From assembly GCF_020687785.1 (NCBI RefSeq), contig NZ_JAJEWI010000008.1, positions 62,001 to 126,000 on the forward strand: a stretch of 64,000 nt of DNA. Reading direction: 5' to 3'. Shown here piece after piece: positions 34,944 to 43,330 of the stretch. The position numbers and the translations under genes are program-made. The first letter of the stretch is position 1, and each line of letters begins with the position of its first letter. The stretch is from Sphingopyxis yananensis (lineage in GTDB: Bacteria; Pseudomonadota; Alphaproteobacteria; Sphingomonadales; Sphingomonadaceae). Under the pieces are notes generated by a model. It made no database searches. It was given only the letters and a program-made list of their open reading frames with translations, and was not told the origin of the DNA.

Positions 34944-35387
34944 ATGCGCACCGACCATTTGATCATGGCCTTACTCCAGCGTTTTTGTTGGCTGGACGAA
35001 GGGTTGCAGTCCCGCCTTCGGGCAAAAGGATGGCCTGACGTCAGCCGACCACAATCCATGGTGATGATCAACATCCTGAGCGGCACGGTGCGCCCGTCGG
35101 ATATCGCCCGCAATATGGGCGTATCCCGCCAAGCCATTCACACCACCATCAATCAGATGGTCAAATTGGACATTGTTCACCTGACCCCCGATCCTGTCGA
35201 CAGACGAAATATGATAGTTTCCCTGACCGAAACAGGGGCCAATATGCGGCGCGATGCTCAACAATCCATCGACATACTCAGCCATCGCTTGGCCGAAAAA
35301 CTGGGCCCAGACCGGCTCCAGCAACTTTTATCACTGCTGGAGGCGGATTGGGGCGACAACGCCATATCGCCCGATGAACAAAATTAA
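34944..35387 (+). CDS. MarR-family transcriptional regulator
   Basis: The 147-residue product is a winged-helix MarR protein: MALLQRFCWLDEGLQSRL, the HTH part RPSDIARNMGVSRQAIHTTINQMVKLDIV and the wing DPVDRRNMIVSLTETGANM. MarR dimers bind palindromes near their own gene and usually release DNA on ligand binding. A GGAG site precedes ATG 34944; an in-frame start at 34887 has none. It is divergent from the hydrolase operon with box 3 between them. Its stop shares a TTAA with the convergent FMN-reductase gene. Confidence 0.9.
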   Translation: MRTDHLIMALLQRFCWLDEGLQSRLRAKGWPDVSRPQSMVMINILSGTVRPSDIARNMGVSRQAIHTTINQMVKLDIVHLTPDPVDRRNMIVSLTETGANMRRDAQQSIDILSHRLAEKLGPDRLQQLLSLLEADWGDNAISPDEQN

Positions 35388-35959
35388 GCCCTAAGCGCCG
35401 CAGCAACCGCAACCAAACGCGCCGCCGTCATGGTAATGAGCGAGGCTGGCAGATCATCTTGCAACTGCCCCTGCGCATCAAACGCCATATGCGCATTGGG
35501 CAGCAGCACTTGTTCGGGAATGACCATCATTTGGATGGTGGATAAAATTTGACGCAAATGGGCCAATCCCCGCAGCCCGCCAAAGGGACTGAGCGAGGCC
35601 GACATAATCGCCGCCGCTTTACCGCGATAGGCCGTCAAAGCGACCGGCCCCTCGTCGCCGGTCGGACGCGACGCCCAATCAATGGCGTTTTTCAACAAGG
35701 ATGGAATGGAGCCATTATATTCGGGCGACACAAATAACAGGCCATCCTGCGCAGAAAATATCTGCTTCAAACGCAGCGCATCAGATGGAAACGCCCCTTT
35801 TTCCAACGCATCCGAATATATTGGCAAATCAAATTCGGACAAATCCACCCATGTCACATTGGCACCATGAGCCTGCAAAGCCTGTGATGCCACCGCGCCC
35901 AACGCCCGATTAAAAGACCCCTCGCGTAGACTGCCGACGATGATGGCAACTGCGACCAT
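35384..35959 (-). CDS. NADPH-dependent FMN reductase (flavodoxin-like)
   Basis: The 191-residue protein matches the NADPH-dependent FMN reductase/azoreductase family: IIVGSLREGSFNRAL (phosphate loop), LPIYSDALEKGAF, LLFVSPEYNGSIPSLLKNAIDW and SLSPFGGLRGLAHLR. It would supply reduced FMN or act as a quinone reductase. Its promoter region holds the long inverted repeat with box 4. Its stop shares a TTAA with the convergent MarR gene. Confidence 0.9.
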   Translation of the reverse strand: MVAVAIIVGSLREGSFNRALGAVASQALQAHGANVTWVDLSEFDLPIYSDALEKGAFPSDALRLKQIFSAQDGLLFVSPEYNGSIPSLLKNAIDWASRPTGDEGPVALTAYRGKAAAIMSASLSPFGGLRGLAHLRQILSTIQMMVIPEQVLLPNAHMAFDAQGQLQDDLPASLITMTAARLVAVAAALRA

Positions 35960-35972
35960 TATGCTCCCCCTT

Positions 35973-36014
35973 GTTATGAAATAAATTAGTTAGCATTCTA
36001 ATTTATTTCATAAC
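35973..36014. promoter_or_regulatory. Dyad box 4 inside a 17-bp perfect inverted repeat
   Basis: Arms GTTATGAAATAAATTAG (35973-35989) and its exact complement (35998-36014) flank an 8-nt centre. Inside lies TTAGCATTCTAA (35990-36001), the best match to the six-box consensus. It lies 14 bp before the FMN-reductase start and after the MarR gene at 36046, so it may serve as operator, terminator or both. Confidence 0.75.
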
Positions 36015-36045
36015 CAAGCCAAGATGCAAATGATTTTTGGGTGGA

Positions 36046-36606
36046 TCAGGCCGGAATATCTTTGACCAAACCCTCGCTATCTTCGGCCAGATTATCGATC
36101 ACGCGGCGCATCAAAACTTGCAGCGTTTCCACTTCCTCATCGCTCATCCCGCGCGTGGCCACTTCGTGCAGTTCCGCGTTAATCGGGGCCAATATCCATT
36201 CCAGTTTTTTGGCATGTGGCGTCAGATAAATAAATGTTTTCCGGCGATCTTCATCCGTTTTCTTGCGAATGATCAAACCCGATTTTTCCAACCCCTTCAG
36301 CGCAACCACGGTGGTTGGTTCACGCATTCCGATACGCTCGCTCAACTCCCGCTGGGTGATGCCGTCTTCGCGCCACAATTGCCGCAAGAAACGCCATTGC
36401 CCCGCCGATACGTCATGAACCATCGTTCCGCGTTCCAAGATACGGGAAAAAGACCGAAAAACGATACGCGCTAAATAGCCTATACTATTTTCTGGGTCCG
36501 TATAATATTCCGCAGGATGCCGCAAAGGCTGGGTCGGTTCCGTCAAAATCATATCCCCTGTTGGCGTCCCGATACCACATGGCGACGATTCGCACTTCTC
36601 TGTCAT
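36046..36606 (-). CDS. MarR-family transcriptional regulator
   Basis: The 186-residue product has SIGYLARIVFRSFSRILERG, HTH DGITQRELSERIGMREPTTVVALKGLEKSGLI and a wing with DEDRRKTFIYLTPHAKKLEW, all standard for MarR. The first ~25 residues before MILTEPTQPLRHP are poorly family-like, so ATG 36552 is a plausible alternative start. It is divergent from the leuD-like gene with box 5 between them, and is upstream of the reductase. With the MarR at 34944 it gives two candidate repressors for the same set of boxes. Confidence 0.87.
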   Translation of the reverse strand: MTEKCESSPCGIGTPTGDMILTEPTQPLRHPAEYYTDPENSIGYLARIVFRSFSRILERGTMVHDVSAGQWRFLRQLWREDGITQRELSERIGMREPTTVVALKGLEKSGLIIRKKTDEDRRKTFIYLTPHAKKLEWILAPINAELHEVATRGMSDEEVETLQVLMRRVIDNLAEDSEGLVKDIPA

Positions 36607-36648
36607 CGATGCACAATATCATTTGACCATAGGAGTTATCAATAATAG

Positions 36649-36660
36649 TTAAAAAGCTAA
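36649..36660. promoter_or_regulatory. Dyad box 5 (TTAAAAAGCTAA), MarR/leuD-like promoter region
   Basis: The left half has one mismatch to TTAG; the right half is CTAA followed by GTATT as in box 1. It lies 21 bp before the leuD-like start and 43 bp from the MarR start. Confidence 0.5.
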
Positions 36661-36680
36661 GTATTTTTAAGGGGCGCGAC

Positions 36681-37265
36681 ATGCAAAAATTCACCCAGCT
36701 TCATGCGGTTCCCGCGCCTTTGGATCTGGCCAATGTGGACACAGACATGGTCATATCCGCCCAATATATGAAGGGGTTAACCCGAACCGGCATGGGTCAG
36801 CATTTGTTCAAGCTGCTGCGCTATACCGCGGATGGCCGCGAACGCGGGGATTTTATTCTGAACCACCCCATTTGCCGCAAGGCCCAAATTTTAATCGCGG
36901 ATCGCAATTTTGGCTGCGGGTCGTCGCGCGAACATGCGGTCTGGGCGCTGACCGATTATGGTTTTCGCTGCATCATCGCTCCCAGCTTTGGCGATATATT
37001 CTCCAATAACGCCCGCAAAAATGGCTTATTGCTCATTCGCCTACCCACCGCGACCTGTGACCATTTGCGCGAATTTGCAGGCCAAAGCCAATATGCGCCA
37101 ATGACGGTCGATCTGATCGCACAGACCATCCACCTGTCATCCGGTGAAATCATTGATTTCCAGATCGATGACGTGGACCGCCACAATCTGGTCCATGGAT
37201 TGGATGATATCGCCCGAACATTGCGCCATGCCGACGCGCTGGAGGCGTTCGAAGCCCGCGCTTAA
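36681..37265 (+). CDS. 3-isopropylmalate dehydratase small-subunit-like protein (LeuD/aconitase swivel domain)
   Basis: The 194-residue protein is an aconitase-swivel small subunit: [17 protein letters not shown], the [10 protein letters not shown] region, [20 protein letters not shown] and [19 protein letters not shown]. With a LeuC partner it interconverts isopropylmalates or a related hydroxydiacid. It is transcribed toward the leuC-like gene, which is highly unusual since leuC and leuD are normally side by side in one operon. The short GGGG site precedes the ATG. Its setting in the MarR cluster suggests a catabolic isoenzyme. Confidence 0.88.
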   Translation: MQKFTQLHAVPAPLDLANVDTDMVISAQYMKGLTRTGMGQHLFKLLRYTADGRERGDFILNHPICRKAQILIADRNFGCGSSREHAVWALTDYGFRCIIAPSFGDIFSNNARKNGLLLIRLPTATCDHLREFAGQSQYAPMTVDLIAQTIHLSSGEIIDFQIDDVDRHNLVHGLDDIARTLRHADALEAFEARA

Positions 37266-38746
37266 TCGCGCGATATTGTGGGAAGCCTGTCCGGCGATGT
37301 AATATATCCGGCAATTGCGCTGGCGACGGCCAAAGCAGGGCTCATCAAATGGGTGCGCCCGCCGCGCCCCTGCCGATTTTCAAAATTCCGGTTTGATGTG
37401 GCGGCGCAGCGCTCCCCCTCTAGCAACCGATCATCATTCATGCCCACACACATGGAACAGCCGGGCTCGCGCCAGTCAAAGCCAGCAGCACGGAATAGTT
37501 GCGCCAACCCCTCTGCTTCGGCCTGTTCTTTGACCAACCCCGACCCCGGCACGATAATCGCCCGCACATGGGGGGCCACGCGGCGTCCCTGTGCAACTTT
37601 GGCCGCTTCGCGCAAATCCTCAATTCGGCTGTTGGTACAGCTTCCCAAAAACATGCGGTCAATGCGAAGGTCGGACATTCTCTGGCCTGCGCGCAGCCCC
37701 ATATAGGCCAAGGCGCGTTCAGCAGCTATGCGATCTTCTGCGCTGACCATGGCGGCTGGGTCAGGCACTTCGCCGTCCACTGCCACCACTTGGGACGGGT
37801 TGGTTCCCCAACTGACGGTGGGGCGCACGTCGGCGGCATTAAAGTGAAACTCTGTGTCGAACACGGCATCAGGGTCCGTCACCAATTGCTGCCATTGCGC
37901 CATTTTTCGGTCCCATTCCGCGCCCCTTGGCGCAGCGGGTCGGCCCTTTAGATAGGCAAAGCTTTGCTGGTCAGGCGCAATCAATCCCGCCCGTGCGCCC
38001 ATTTCGATGCTCAGGTTGCACAAGGTCATGCGGCCTTCCATGCTCAGCGCCGCAATGGCGGGCCCCGCATATTCAATCACATGGCCAGTCGCGGCATCCA
38101 CGCCCATTTGCCCCAACAAATAAAGCGCCAAATCTTTGGCATGAACATGGGGCGGCAAATGCCCGTCCACATAAATGCGCATATTGCGCGACTTGCGTTG
38201 GCGCAGACATTGCGTCGCCAGCACATGTTCCACTTCCGATGTACCAATCCCAAAGGCCAGCGCCCCAAAAGCCCCATGGGTCGATGTGTGGCTGTCGCCG
38301 CACACGATGGTCATGCCGGGCTGTGATCGCCCTTGCTCGGGCCCGACAATATGCACAATGCCATTGCGTGGATCGCCCAATGGAAAAACGGTAATGCCGT
38401 GGTGCGCGGTATTTTCGATCAGCATCGACAATTGTGCCCGCGCCTGATCGTCGCGCACACCCTGCGGGCCCGCCGCCTGCTGCGACGTTGGCACCACATG
38501 ATCGGACATCGCCAAGGTCAGATCGGGTCTGCGCACCGGTCGGCCCATTTGTTTCAATCCGGCAAAAGCTTGCGGCGACGTGACCTCGTGCAGCAAATGC
38601 AGGTCGATATATAGCAAGGTTTCGCCGTCATCTTCGGCGACAGCATGGGCGGCCCATATTTTATCATATAGCGTCTGAGGGGCGCTGTTCGTCAGATCGC
38701 TCCCCTGTTGGACATCGCCCTGCCCTTGTTTCAAACGCTCCGCCAA
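37262..38746 (-). CDS. 3-isopropylmalate dehydratase large-subunit-like protein (LeuC/aconitase family)
   Basis: The 494-residue aconitase-family protein has [15 protein letters not shown] near its start, [52 protein letters not shown] and [13 protein letters not shown], so all three 4Fe-4S cysteines are present. The only start fitting the family is TTG 38746 behind AGGGGG; an in-frame stop lies just upstream. It pairs with the LeuD-like subunit, which converges on it and overlaps by 4 bp at a shared TTAA. Box 6 lies upstream. It may serve a hydroxydiacid step of the cluster pathway rather than leucine synthesis (inference). Confidence 0.88.
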   Translation of the reverse strand: MAERLKQGQGDVQQGSDLTNSAPQTLYDKIWAAHAVAEDDGETLLYIDLHLLHEVTSPQAFAGLKQMGRPVRRPDLTLAMSDHVVPTSQQAAGPQGVRDDQARAQLSMLIENTAHHGITVFPLGDPRNGIVHIVGPEQGRSQPGMTIVCGDSHTSTHGAFGALAFGIGTSEVEHVLATQCLRQRKSRNMRIYVDGHLPPHVHAKDLALYLLGQMGVDAATGHVIEYAGPAIAALSMEGRMTLCNLSIEMGARAGLIAPDQQSFAYLKGRPAAPRGAEWDRKMAQWQQLVTDPDAVFDTEFHFNAADVRPTVSWGTNPSQVVAVDGEVPDPAAMVSAEDRIAAERALAYMGLRAGQRMSDLRIDRMFLGSCTNSRIEDLREAAKVAQGRRVAPHVRAIIVPGSGLVKEQAEAEGLAQLFRAAGFDWREPGCSMCVGMNDDRLLEGERCAATSNRNFENRQGRGGRTHLMSPALAVASAIAGYITSPDRLPTISRD

Positions 38747-38811
38747 ATCGGCCCCCTACACCGCAAAAATCATCGCCAAATCCCAATGATCAACATGAAT
38801 GATCATAATAA

Positions 38812-38823
38812 TTAGCTTTCTAA
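38812..38823. promoter_or_regulatory. Dyad box 6 (TTAGCTTTCTAA), leuC-like/DMT promoter region
   Basis: Full match to TTAG-N4-CTAA between the divergent leuC-like gene (start 38746) and the DMT permease (start 38910). Confidence 0.68.
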
Positions 38824-38909
38824 GTTATAGACAAGCCTTTTGCAATCGGGCAAGCCATTTCCGAGCAGACAACACCCACCGGTCAAACAATCGAAAGCCG
38901 CCCGAATCC

Positions 38910-39821
38910 ATGAACCTCATCTGGCTTCCCGCATCCTTGCTCGGTGGTTTGTTTCAAGCGTGGCGCACCGCGTTGCAGCAACGCATCCGGTCCCAGCTCA
39001 GCGTCAGCGGCGCGGGTCTGGTGCGCTATCTTTATGGACTGCCATTTGCCGCGCTGATCACCGCCGCATGGCTTTGGGTGCACAATCTGGCCATCCCGAC
39101 GATGAACATCGGCTTCTTCGCCCTCGCTTTTTTGGCAGCGACAACCCAAATGGCGGGCACGATCTTCCTCATCTCCTCCTTTGGGCATGGCGGCTTTGTG
39201 GTCGGCACCGCCTTTTCCAAGACCGAGGCGATACAGGCCGCCTTGGTGACAGCGCTTTTCTTTGGCGATCATCTGCCCGCCTTGGCTTGGGTCGGCATAT
39301 TGTGCGGCGTGGCGGGCGTGTTCACGCTTGTCGCCAGCGGGCAATCGCTCAGCACCGCACAATGGCTGCGGTCGCTGCGACAGCCCGCCGCCCTCTATGG
39401 CATCAGCGCGGGCACCATGTTTGCGGGAACGGCCATAGCCGTCAAATATAGTACGGAGGCGCTGCCCCGCGTCGATCTGGTCGGGTCCGCCTTTGTCGCG
39501 CTGACCGTGGTGATGGCGATCCAAAGCGTGCTGCATCTGGCGTGGATTATCTGTTTCGACCGCGCCACTTTGGGGCCCGTTTTCCGGTCATGGCGCACAT
39601 CCGGTCAGGTGGGCTTGCTGTCGGCCTTGGGTTCGGCCTGCTGGTATACGGGCTTTGCCGCCGCCCCCGCCGCGCTCGTGCGCGTGGTGGGTCAGGTCGA
39701 GGTGATCTTTACCATCGCCTTTGCCCATTTCTATTTGCACGAACGCATCAAACCCCACGAAGTCATGGGGTTAATGCTGGTCGGCGCGGGGGTTATTTTG
39801 GCCCTGGCCGCGACATTTTAA
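38910..39821 (+). CDS. DMT-superfamily (EamA-type) permease
   Basis: The 303-residue protein has about ten hydrophobic helices in two repeats typical of EamA transporters (LPASLLGGLFQAWRTALQQ at the start; ALGSACWYTGFAAAPAALVR and VEVIFTIAFAHFYLHERIK near the end). A longer in-frame reading from 38799 covers the dyad box and lacks a membrane-like start, so ATG 38910 is preferred. It is probably an export or uptake permease for a metabolite of the cluster, as box 6 sits at its promoter. Confidence 0.88.
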   Translation: MNLIWLPASLLGGLFQAWRTALQQRIRSQLSVSGAGLVRYLYGLPFAALITAAWLWVHNLAIPTMNIGFFALAFLAATTQMAGTIFLISSFGHGGFVVGTAFSKTEAIQAALVTALFFGDHLPALAWVGILCGVAGVFTLVASGQSLSTAQWLRSLRQPAALYGISAGTMFAGTAIAVKYSTEALPRVDLVGSAFVALTVVMAIQSVLHLAWIICFDRATLGPVFRSWRTSGQVGLLSALGSACWYTGFAAAPAALVRVVGQVEVIFTIAFAHFYLHERIKPHEVMGLMLVGAGVILALAATF

Positions 39822-39854
39822 GGGAAATGCCATCCCACATCATCCGCCATGGCA

Positions 39855-40244
39855 TCAGCCAAGGGTGATATAAATCTCCGCCTCTATCACCCATTCCGCC
39901 GCCGTTTCGCGCCACTTCGCGCTGTAACGGCCCGATGCCAATGTGGCGCCTGACAGGGCCGACACCCCTGTCCAATGTCCATCCTCCATCGCGAGGGGTT
40001 CAACGCCGGACACCAGCACATGGTCCGGCGTGCGGGTATAAATACAGCGGTCCTGCGCCGCAAACTCGCGCTTCCACGCCAGCAATTGCGCCTTGCGTCC
40101 CGCGATAACGCCGCTGTCGGTGCCCGTCACCATCAATACCTGCTGCGCCAAAATCGGCCCAATCCCCGCAAGATCTGCCGCCGCCAAACAATGATTAAAC
40201 GCTGCGCGCCGTGATCTTATGGCCAGTTCGGCATGGGATGACAT
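39855..40244 (-). CDS. NTF2-like (DUF4440/SnoaL-type) protein
   Basis: The 129-residue protein has the opening helix SHAELAIRSRRAAFNHCLAAADLAGIGPILAQQVLMVTG of an NTF2-like fold, then GRKAQLLAWKREFAAQD. ATG 40244 is the first methionine after an unlikely N-terminal run; a start at 40331 would add sequence with no family match. It may be a small enzyme or binding protein. It is convergent with the DMT gene. Confidence 0.7.
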   Translation of the reverse strand: MSSHAELAIRSRRAAFNHCLAAADLAGIGPILAQQVLMVTGTDSGVIAGRKAQLLAWKREFAAQDRCIYTRTPDHVLVSGVEPLAMEDGHWTGVSALSGATLASGRYSAKWRETAAEWVIEAEIYITLG

Positions 40245-40416
40245 GGGGACAAGCTTTCGTAAAATAGACAGACCATCGCCTTTGCCAGCCGCACCCCGCC
40301 ATGAAAAGCCAAGAAACGCGCACAAGCCCAACCCTCACACGGCCTCCCACCCCCACACCCTAGGCCCCAGCGCACCCAAGGGTTGCGCCGCGTCCGTCCA
40401 CCGTCCAAAGCGGATC

Positions 40417-40641
40417 ATGTCCCTTGATGATGCCAGCTGGCCCAGCCGCACCGAAAAACGATATTTACGCCGCGTCTATAATGGCCGCACCACCCCGATC
40501 ATCGCGGATGGGCAAAAATTTCTGACCTATAAACAAGCCATGGCCCATTTGCAGACCCTCGACGAAGCGGCCTGCCACGCGGTGGTGGAGCAAATGAAAT
40601 CGGCGGCCAAGGCGGAAAAAGACCAGCCCGAGACGCCTTAA
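40417..40641 (+). CDS. Small hypothetical protein, 74 residues
   Basis: The product MSLDDASWPSRTEKRYLRR starts at ATG 40417 and reads as a charged, soluble domain that continues VYNGRTTPIIADGQKFLTYKQAMAHLQ before an acidic helical tail. The reading frame extends upstream to 40219, but that part has a low-complexity Pro/His composition and lies opposite the NTF2-like gene, so I take 40417. I recall no named family. Confidence 0.6.
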   Translation: MSLDDASWPSRTEKRYLRRVYNGRTTPIIADGQKFLTYKQAMAHLQTLDEAACHAVVEQMKSAAKAEKDQPETP

Positions 40642-40689
40642 CCGGTAAAAACCGCCTGACCGGCTGGGATGATGCCAAGGGTCAGACCC

Positions 40690-41484
40690 CTAGCGTCCCT
40701 TGCCATAATCAATGCGAATGCCAACCCAGCTTCCCACCATGGATTGACCGCCGACACGCGGCGGGCGCACGCGAAATTGCCATGCCGCCGCCAAAATGGC
40801 GCGGTTAATCTGCGATCCCGCCGGATATTCATCAATCGCCACACAGGCCTCCACCCGAAAATCGGGCGCTGTGCGGCACGCGATCAACCCCCAACCCGTA
40901 CTGTTGGCGGTGGATAAATATCCGCGCAATTCCCCGTCCGTCGGCTCGCGATACCAAGCCGCTTTATACATCGGCTCGCCATTGGGCGCATTGCCCATTC
41001 TTTCGCTGTCCCCCGATGATGCGGACTGCCGATTGGCTGGCCCCGCGCTGGCCCCTTCGCGTATCCGCACGCCAATTTTCGGTGTTGCGGGCGCGGATAT
41101 CGGCGGCGCGGTGGACGGCAAAGGCGGCGTTGGCATGGGCGGCAGCGGGGTTTGTGTGGGAATCGGCGGCACAGGTGATGTCGGCATGTCCGGCTGCGGC
41201 GAAACTTCTGGGGTGTCGCGCGGTTGTTGCTGGTTGGGCGCTGGGTCCGGCTGGCTGTCCTTTGCGCTATCTTGGGCCGCTGGACTGGCCGAAATGCTGA
41301 CCACGCTGATCGGCTTGCTCGACTTTTCAGCAGGGCGCAGCGGACCAAAATTGATCAACAAAAACAGCATTAAAGCGGTGATCGTCAGCGCCAGCCCAAT
41401 GGCCCCTGCGCGGTGCCGCGCCCCGATGCCATATTGGCGGGCGGACCTTTGGGTGCGGGAAAGTAGATATTGGACAAAGCTCAA
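40690..41484 (-). CDS. TonB-like or energy-transducer-like protein
   Basis: From about residue 24 there is one transmembrane helix (AGAIGLALTITALMLFLLIN), then a long Pro-rich periplasmic linker (PPIPTQTPLPPMPTPPLPS) and a C-terminal domain ending in WQFRVRPPRVGGQSMVGSWV, the fold-like signature of TonB-type ends. The start is uncertain: no ATG lies at a sensible place, and I use TTG 41484; an ATG at 41628 would add sequence that does not look coding. The protein fits energising or linking outer-membrane receptors. Confidence 0.7.
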   Translation of the reverse strand: MSFVQYLLSRTQRSARQYGIGARHRAGAIGLALTITALMLFLLINFGPLRPAEKSSKPISVVSISASPAAQDSAKDSQPDPAPNQQQPRDTPEVSPQPDMPTSPVPPIPTQTPLPPMPTPPLPSTAPPISAPATPKIGVRIREGASAGPANRQSASSGDSERMGNAPNGEPMYKAAWYREPTDGELRGYLSTANSTGWGLIACRTAPDFRVEACVAIDEYPAGSQINRAILAAAWQFRVRPPRVGGQSMVGSWVGIRIDYGKGR

Positions 41485-41658
41485 CGGAAATATTCTTTGC
41501 TGGCGGTGTCCGCGTTTGCATGCACCCGATGCGGTAGGTGACGAGATAAAGCGCGTCCACCGCCTTGGCAAGAGCGCGGCCCAGCATCCGCTATCGCGGA
41601 TTTGCACGGGGCATGTCGCCCCGTACACATGCCTAAGATTTCACATCATGGACCACCG

Positions 41659-43212
41659 TCAGCCGATTTTGCTAATTTCCACCTTTTTGTTGGGCAGATG
41701 ATAGGCCGCCGCCGTGCTCAGCGCCCCATCCGCTTGGTCCACACGGTCCACCACCCGCAATTGGGCGGCCATATGATCGGCATGGAAATCCAAAAGCTGA
41801 TAACCGCGCTGATCCAAATTCAACTGACAATTGGGGTTTTCGCTGTCCATATTCCCCCAACGCTGGAACCCGCTTTGGCCATTTCCACCCGAACTGATCG
41901 ATGTCGTGACAAATTCGGCGGCGGCGGGACGGCTGGTCACATCCCCCTCTTGTGATGGCACATATCCGGCGTGATGGGCGTGCACGTCGCCCGTCGCAAT
42001 CACCACATTGGTCAATTTGCGCTGTTCAATTTGCTGAACCAATTTTTTGCGGCTGCCGGGATAACCGCTCCAACTGTCCATATTGGTGCGGCCAGCGGCG
42101 CGATGTTCGGGATAGGTCAGCGGCATAACCATCACCTGCTGGGCCAGCAAATTCCAGCTATGCTGCGCCGACAGGCCATCGCCCAGCCATTTTTCCTGCG
42201 CCGCGCCCAAAATGCTGCCGCTATTCAATGGTTGGTCCAAACAATTGTTGTTTTTTGGGCGATCGGGCGCGCAAATTTGGTTGGTGCGATATTGGCGGGT
42301 GTCAAGCACATGCATCCGCAATGTCCGGCCATATTCCAAACGGCGATACATTTGCACCTGCTGCGCCCGTGGCAATTGGCTGCGCCGCACCGGCAGATTT
42401 TCATACCATGCCTGCATCGCCGCGGCGCGGCGATAGGCGAAAAATTCCGGCGGTGTGCCGTCCTGATCGGCGTCACCGGCCCAGTCATTGTCCACTTCAT
42501 GATCGTCAAAGGACATGATGAACGCCGCCGCCGCATGGGCCGCCTGCAAATCATCATCCATTTTATATTGGGCATAGCGGCGGCGATAATCGCTGATCGT
42601 ATATATTTCATCGCCAGCGTGACGGCGCAAAAGGCCGTCACGGCTGCGGCCTTCGTAGATATAGTCACCATAATGGAAAACAGCGTCCACATCATCTTCG
42701 CGGGCCAAATGGCGATAGGCCGTGAACAAGCCTTGTTCATAATTTTGGCAACCCGCCACGCCAATGCGCACACGCGGCACCGCTGTGCCAAGCGCGGGCG
42801 CTGTGCGGGCCATGCCTTGGGCAGACATGTCATGGCCCGCAAAAAAGCGATACCAATAAGGGCGCGCTGGCTGAAGCCCCGTCAATTCCACATGGACGCT
42901 GTGCCCCATTTCCGGCCGTGCCAAGGTTTCGCCGCTGCGAACGATGGTGCGAAACTGGTCATCCGACGATAATTCATATCGTACCGGATAGGATGTCATG
43001 GCCATACCGCCATTTTCGTCCAAGGGTTTCAGCGCCAATCGGGTCCAGATAACAAATCCATCGGGCCATGGATCACCGGCCGCCACACCCAAAGTAAAGG
43101 GATTTCCTCCCAAGGCTTTGCTCCATGCAATGCTGGGAGCGAAGCTGGCGGCGGCAAGCAAACCACCACCCAGCACAAGGCGGCGGCGATCAAGGTCAAG
43201 CAGTTGATCCAT
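41659..43212 (-). CDS. phoD: PhoD-type alkaline phosphatase/phosphodiesterase (Tat-exported)
   Basis: The 517-residue protein begins with a twin-arginine signal, DRRRLVLGGGLLAAASFAPSIA, followed by the PhoD N-terminal domain FTLGVAAGDPWPDGFVIWTRL. The catalytic domain shows VAGCQNYEQGLFTAYRHLAR, the metal-binding HYGDYIYEG, MSFDDHEVDNDW and ATGDVHAHHAGY. PhoD enzymes release phosphate from mono- and diesters in the periplasm and use Ca/Fe. ATG 43212 has an AGAG site. It lies downstream of a TonB receptor in the same direction. Confidence 0.92.
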   Translation of the reverse strand: MDQLLDLDRRRLVLGGGLLAAASFAPSIAWSKALGGNPFTLGVAAGDPWPDGFVIWTRLALKPLDENGGMAMTSYPVRYELSSDDQFRTIVRSGETLARPEMGHSVHVELTGLQPARPYWYRFFAGHDMSAQGMARTAPALGTAVPRVRIGVAGCQNYEQGLFTAYRHLAREDDVDAVFHYGDYIYEGRSRDGLLRRHAGDEIYTISDYRRRYAQYKMDDDLQAAHAAAAFIMSFDDHEVDNDWAGDADQDGTPPEFFAYRRAAAMQAWYENLPVRRSQLPRAQQVQMYRRLEYGRTLRMHVLDTRQYRTNQICAPDRPKNNNCLDQPLNSGSILGAAQEKWLGDGLSAQHSWNLLAQQVMVMPLTYPEHRAAGRTNMDSWSGYPGSRKKLVQQIEQRKLTNVVIATGDVHAHHAGYVPSQEGDVTSRPAAAEFVTTSISSGGNGQSGFQRWGNMDSENPNCQLNLDQRGYQLLDFHADHMAAQLRVVDRVDQADGALSTAAAYHLPNKKVEISKIG

Positions 43213-43289
43213 GCTATTCTCTTTTTGAAACGGATGATTGGGGCCAGCACCAGCGGGCGACGCCGCCGCTATGGTCCGTTCATGGAAAC

Positions 43290-43320
43290 AGGCCCCGATG
43301 AACATCGTCCATCGGGGCCT
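43290..43320. terminator. Hairpin between TonB-receptor and phoD genes
   Basis: Perfect 11-bp stem AGGCCCCGATG / CATCGGGGCCT with a 9-nt loop. There is no T-run on the minus strand, so it may only attenuate transcription from the receptor into phoD. Confidence 0.7.
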
Positions 43321-43330
43321 ATATTTTGAG

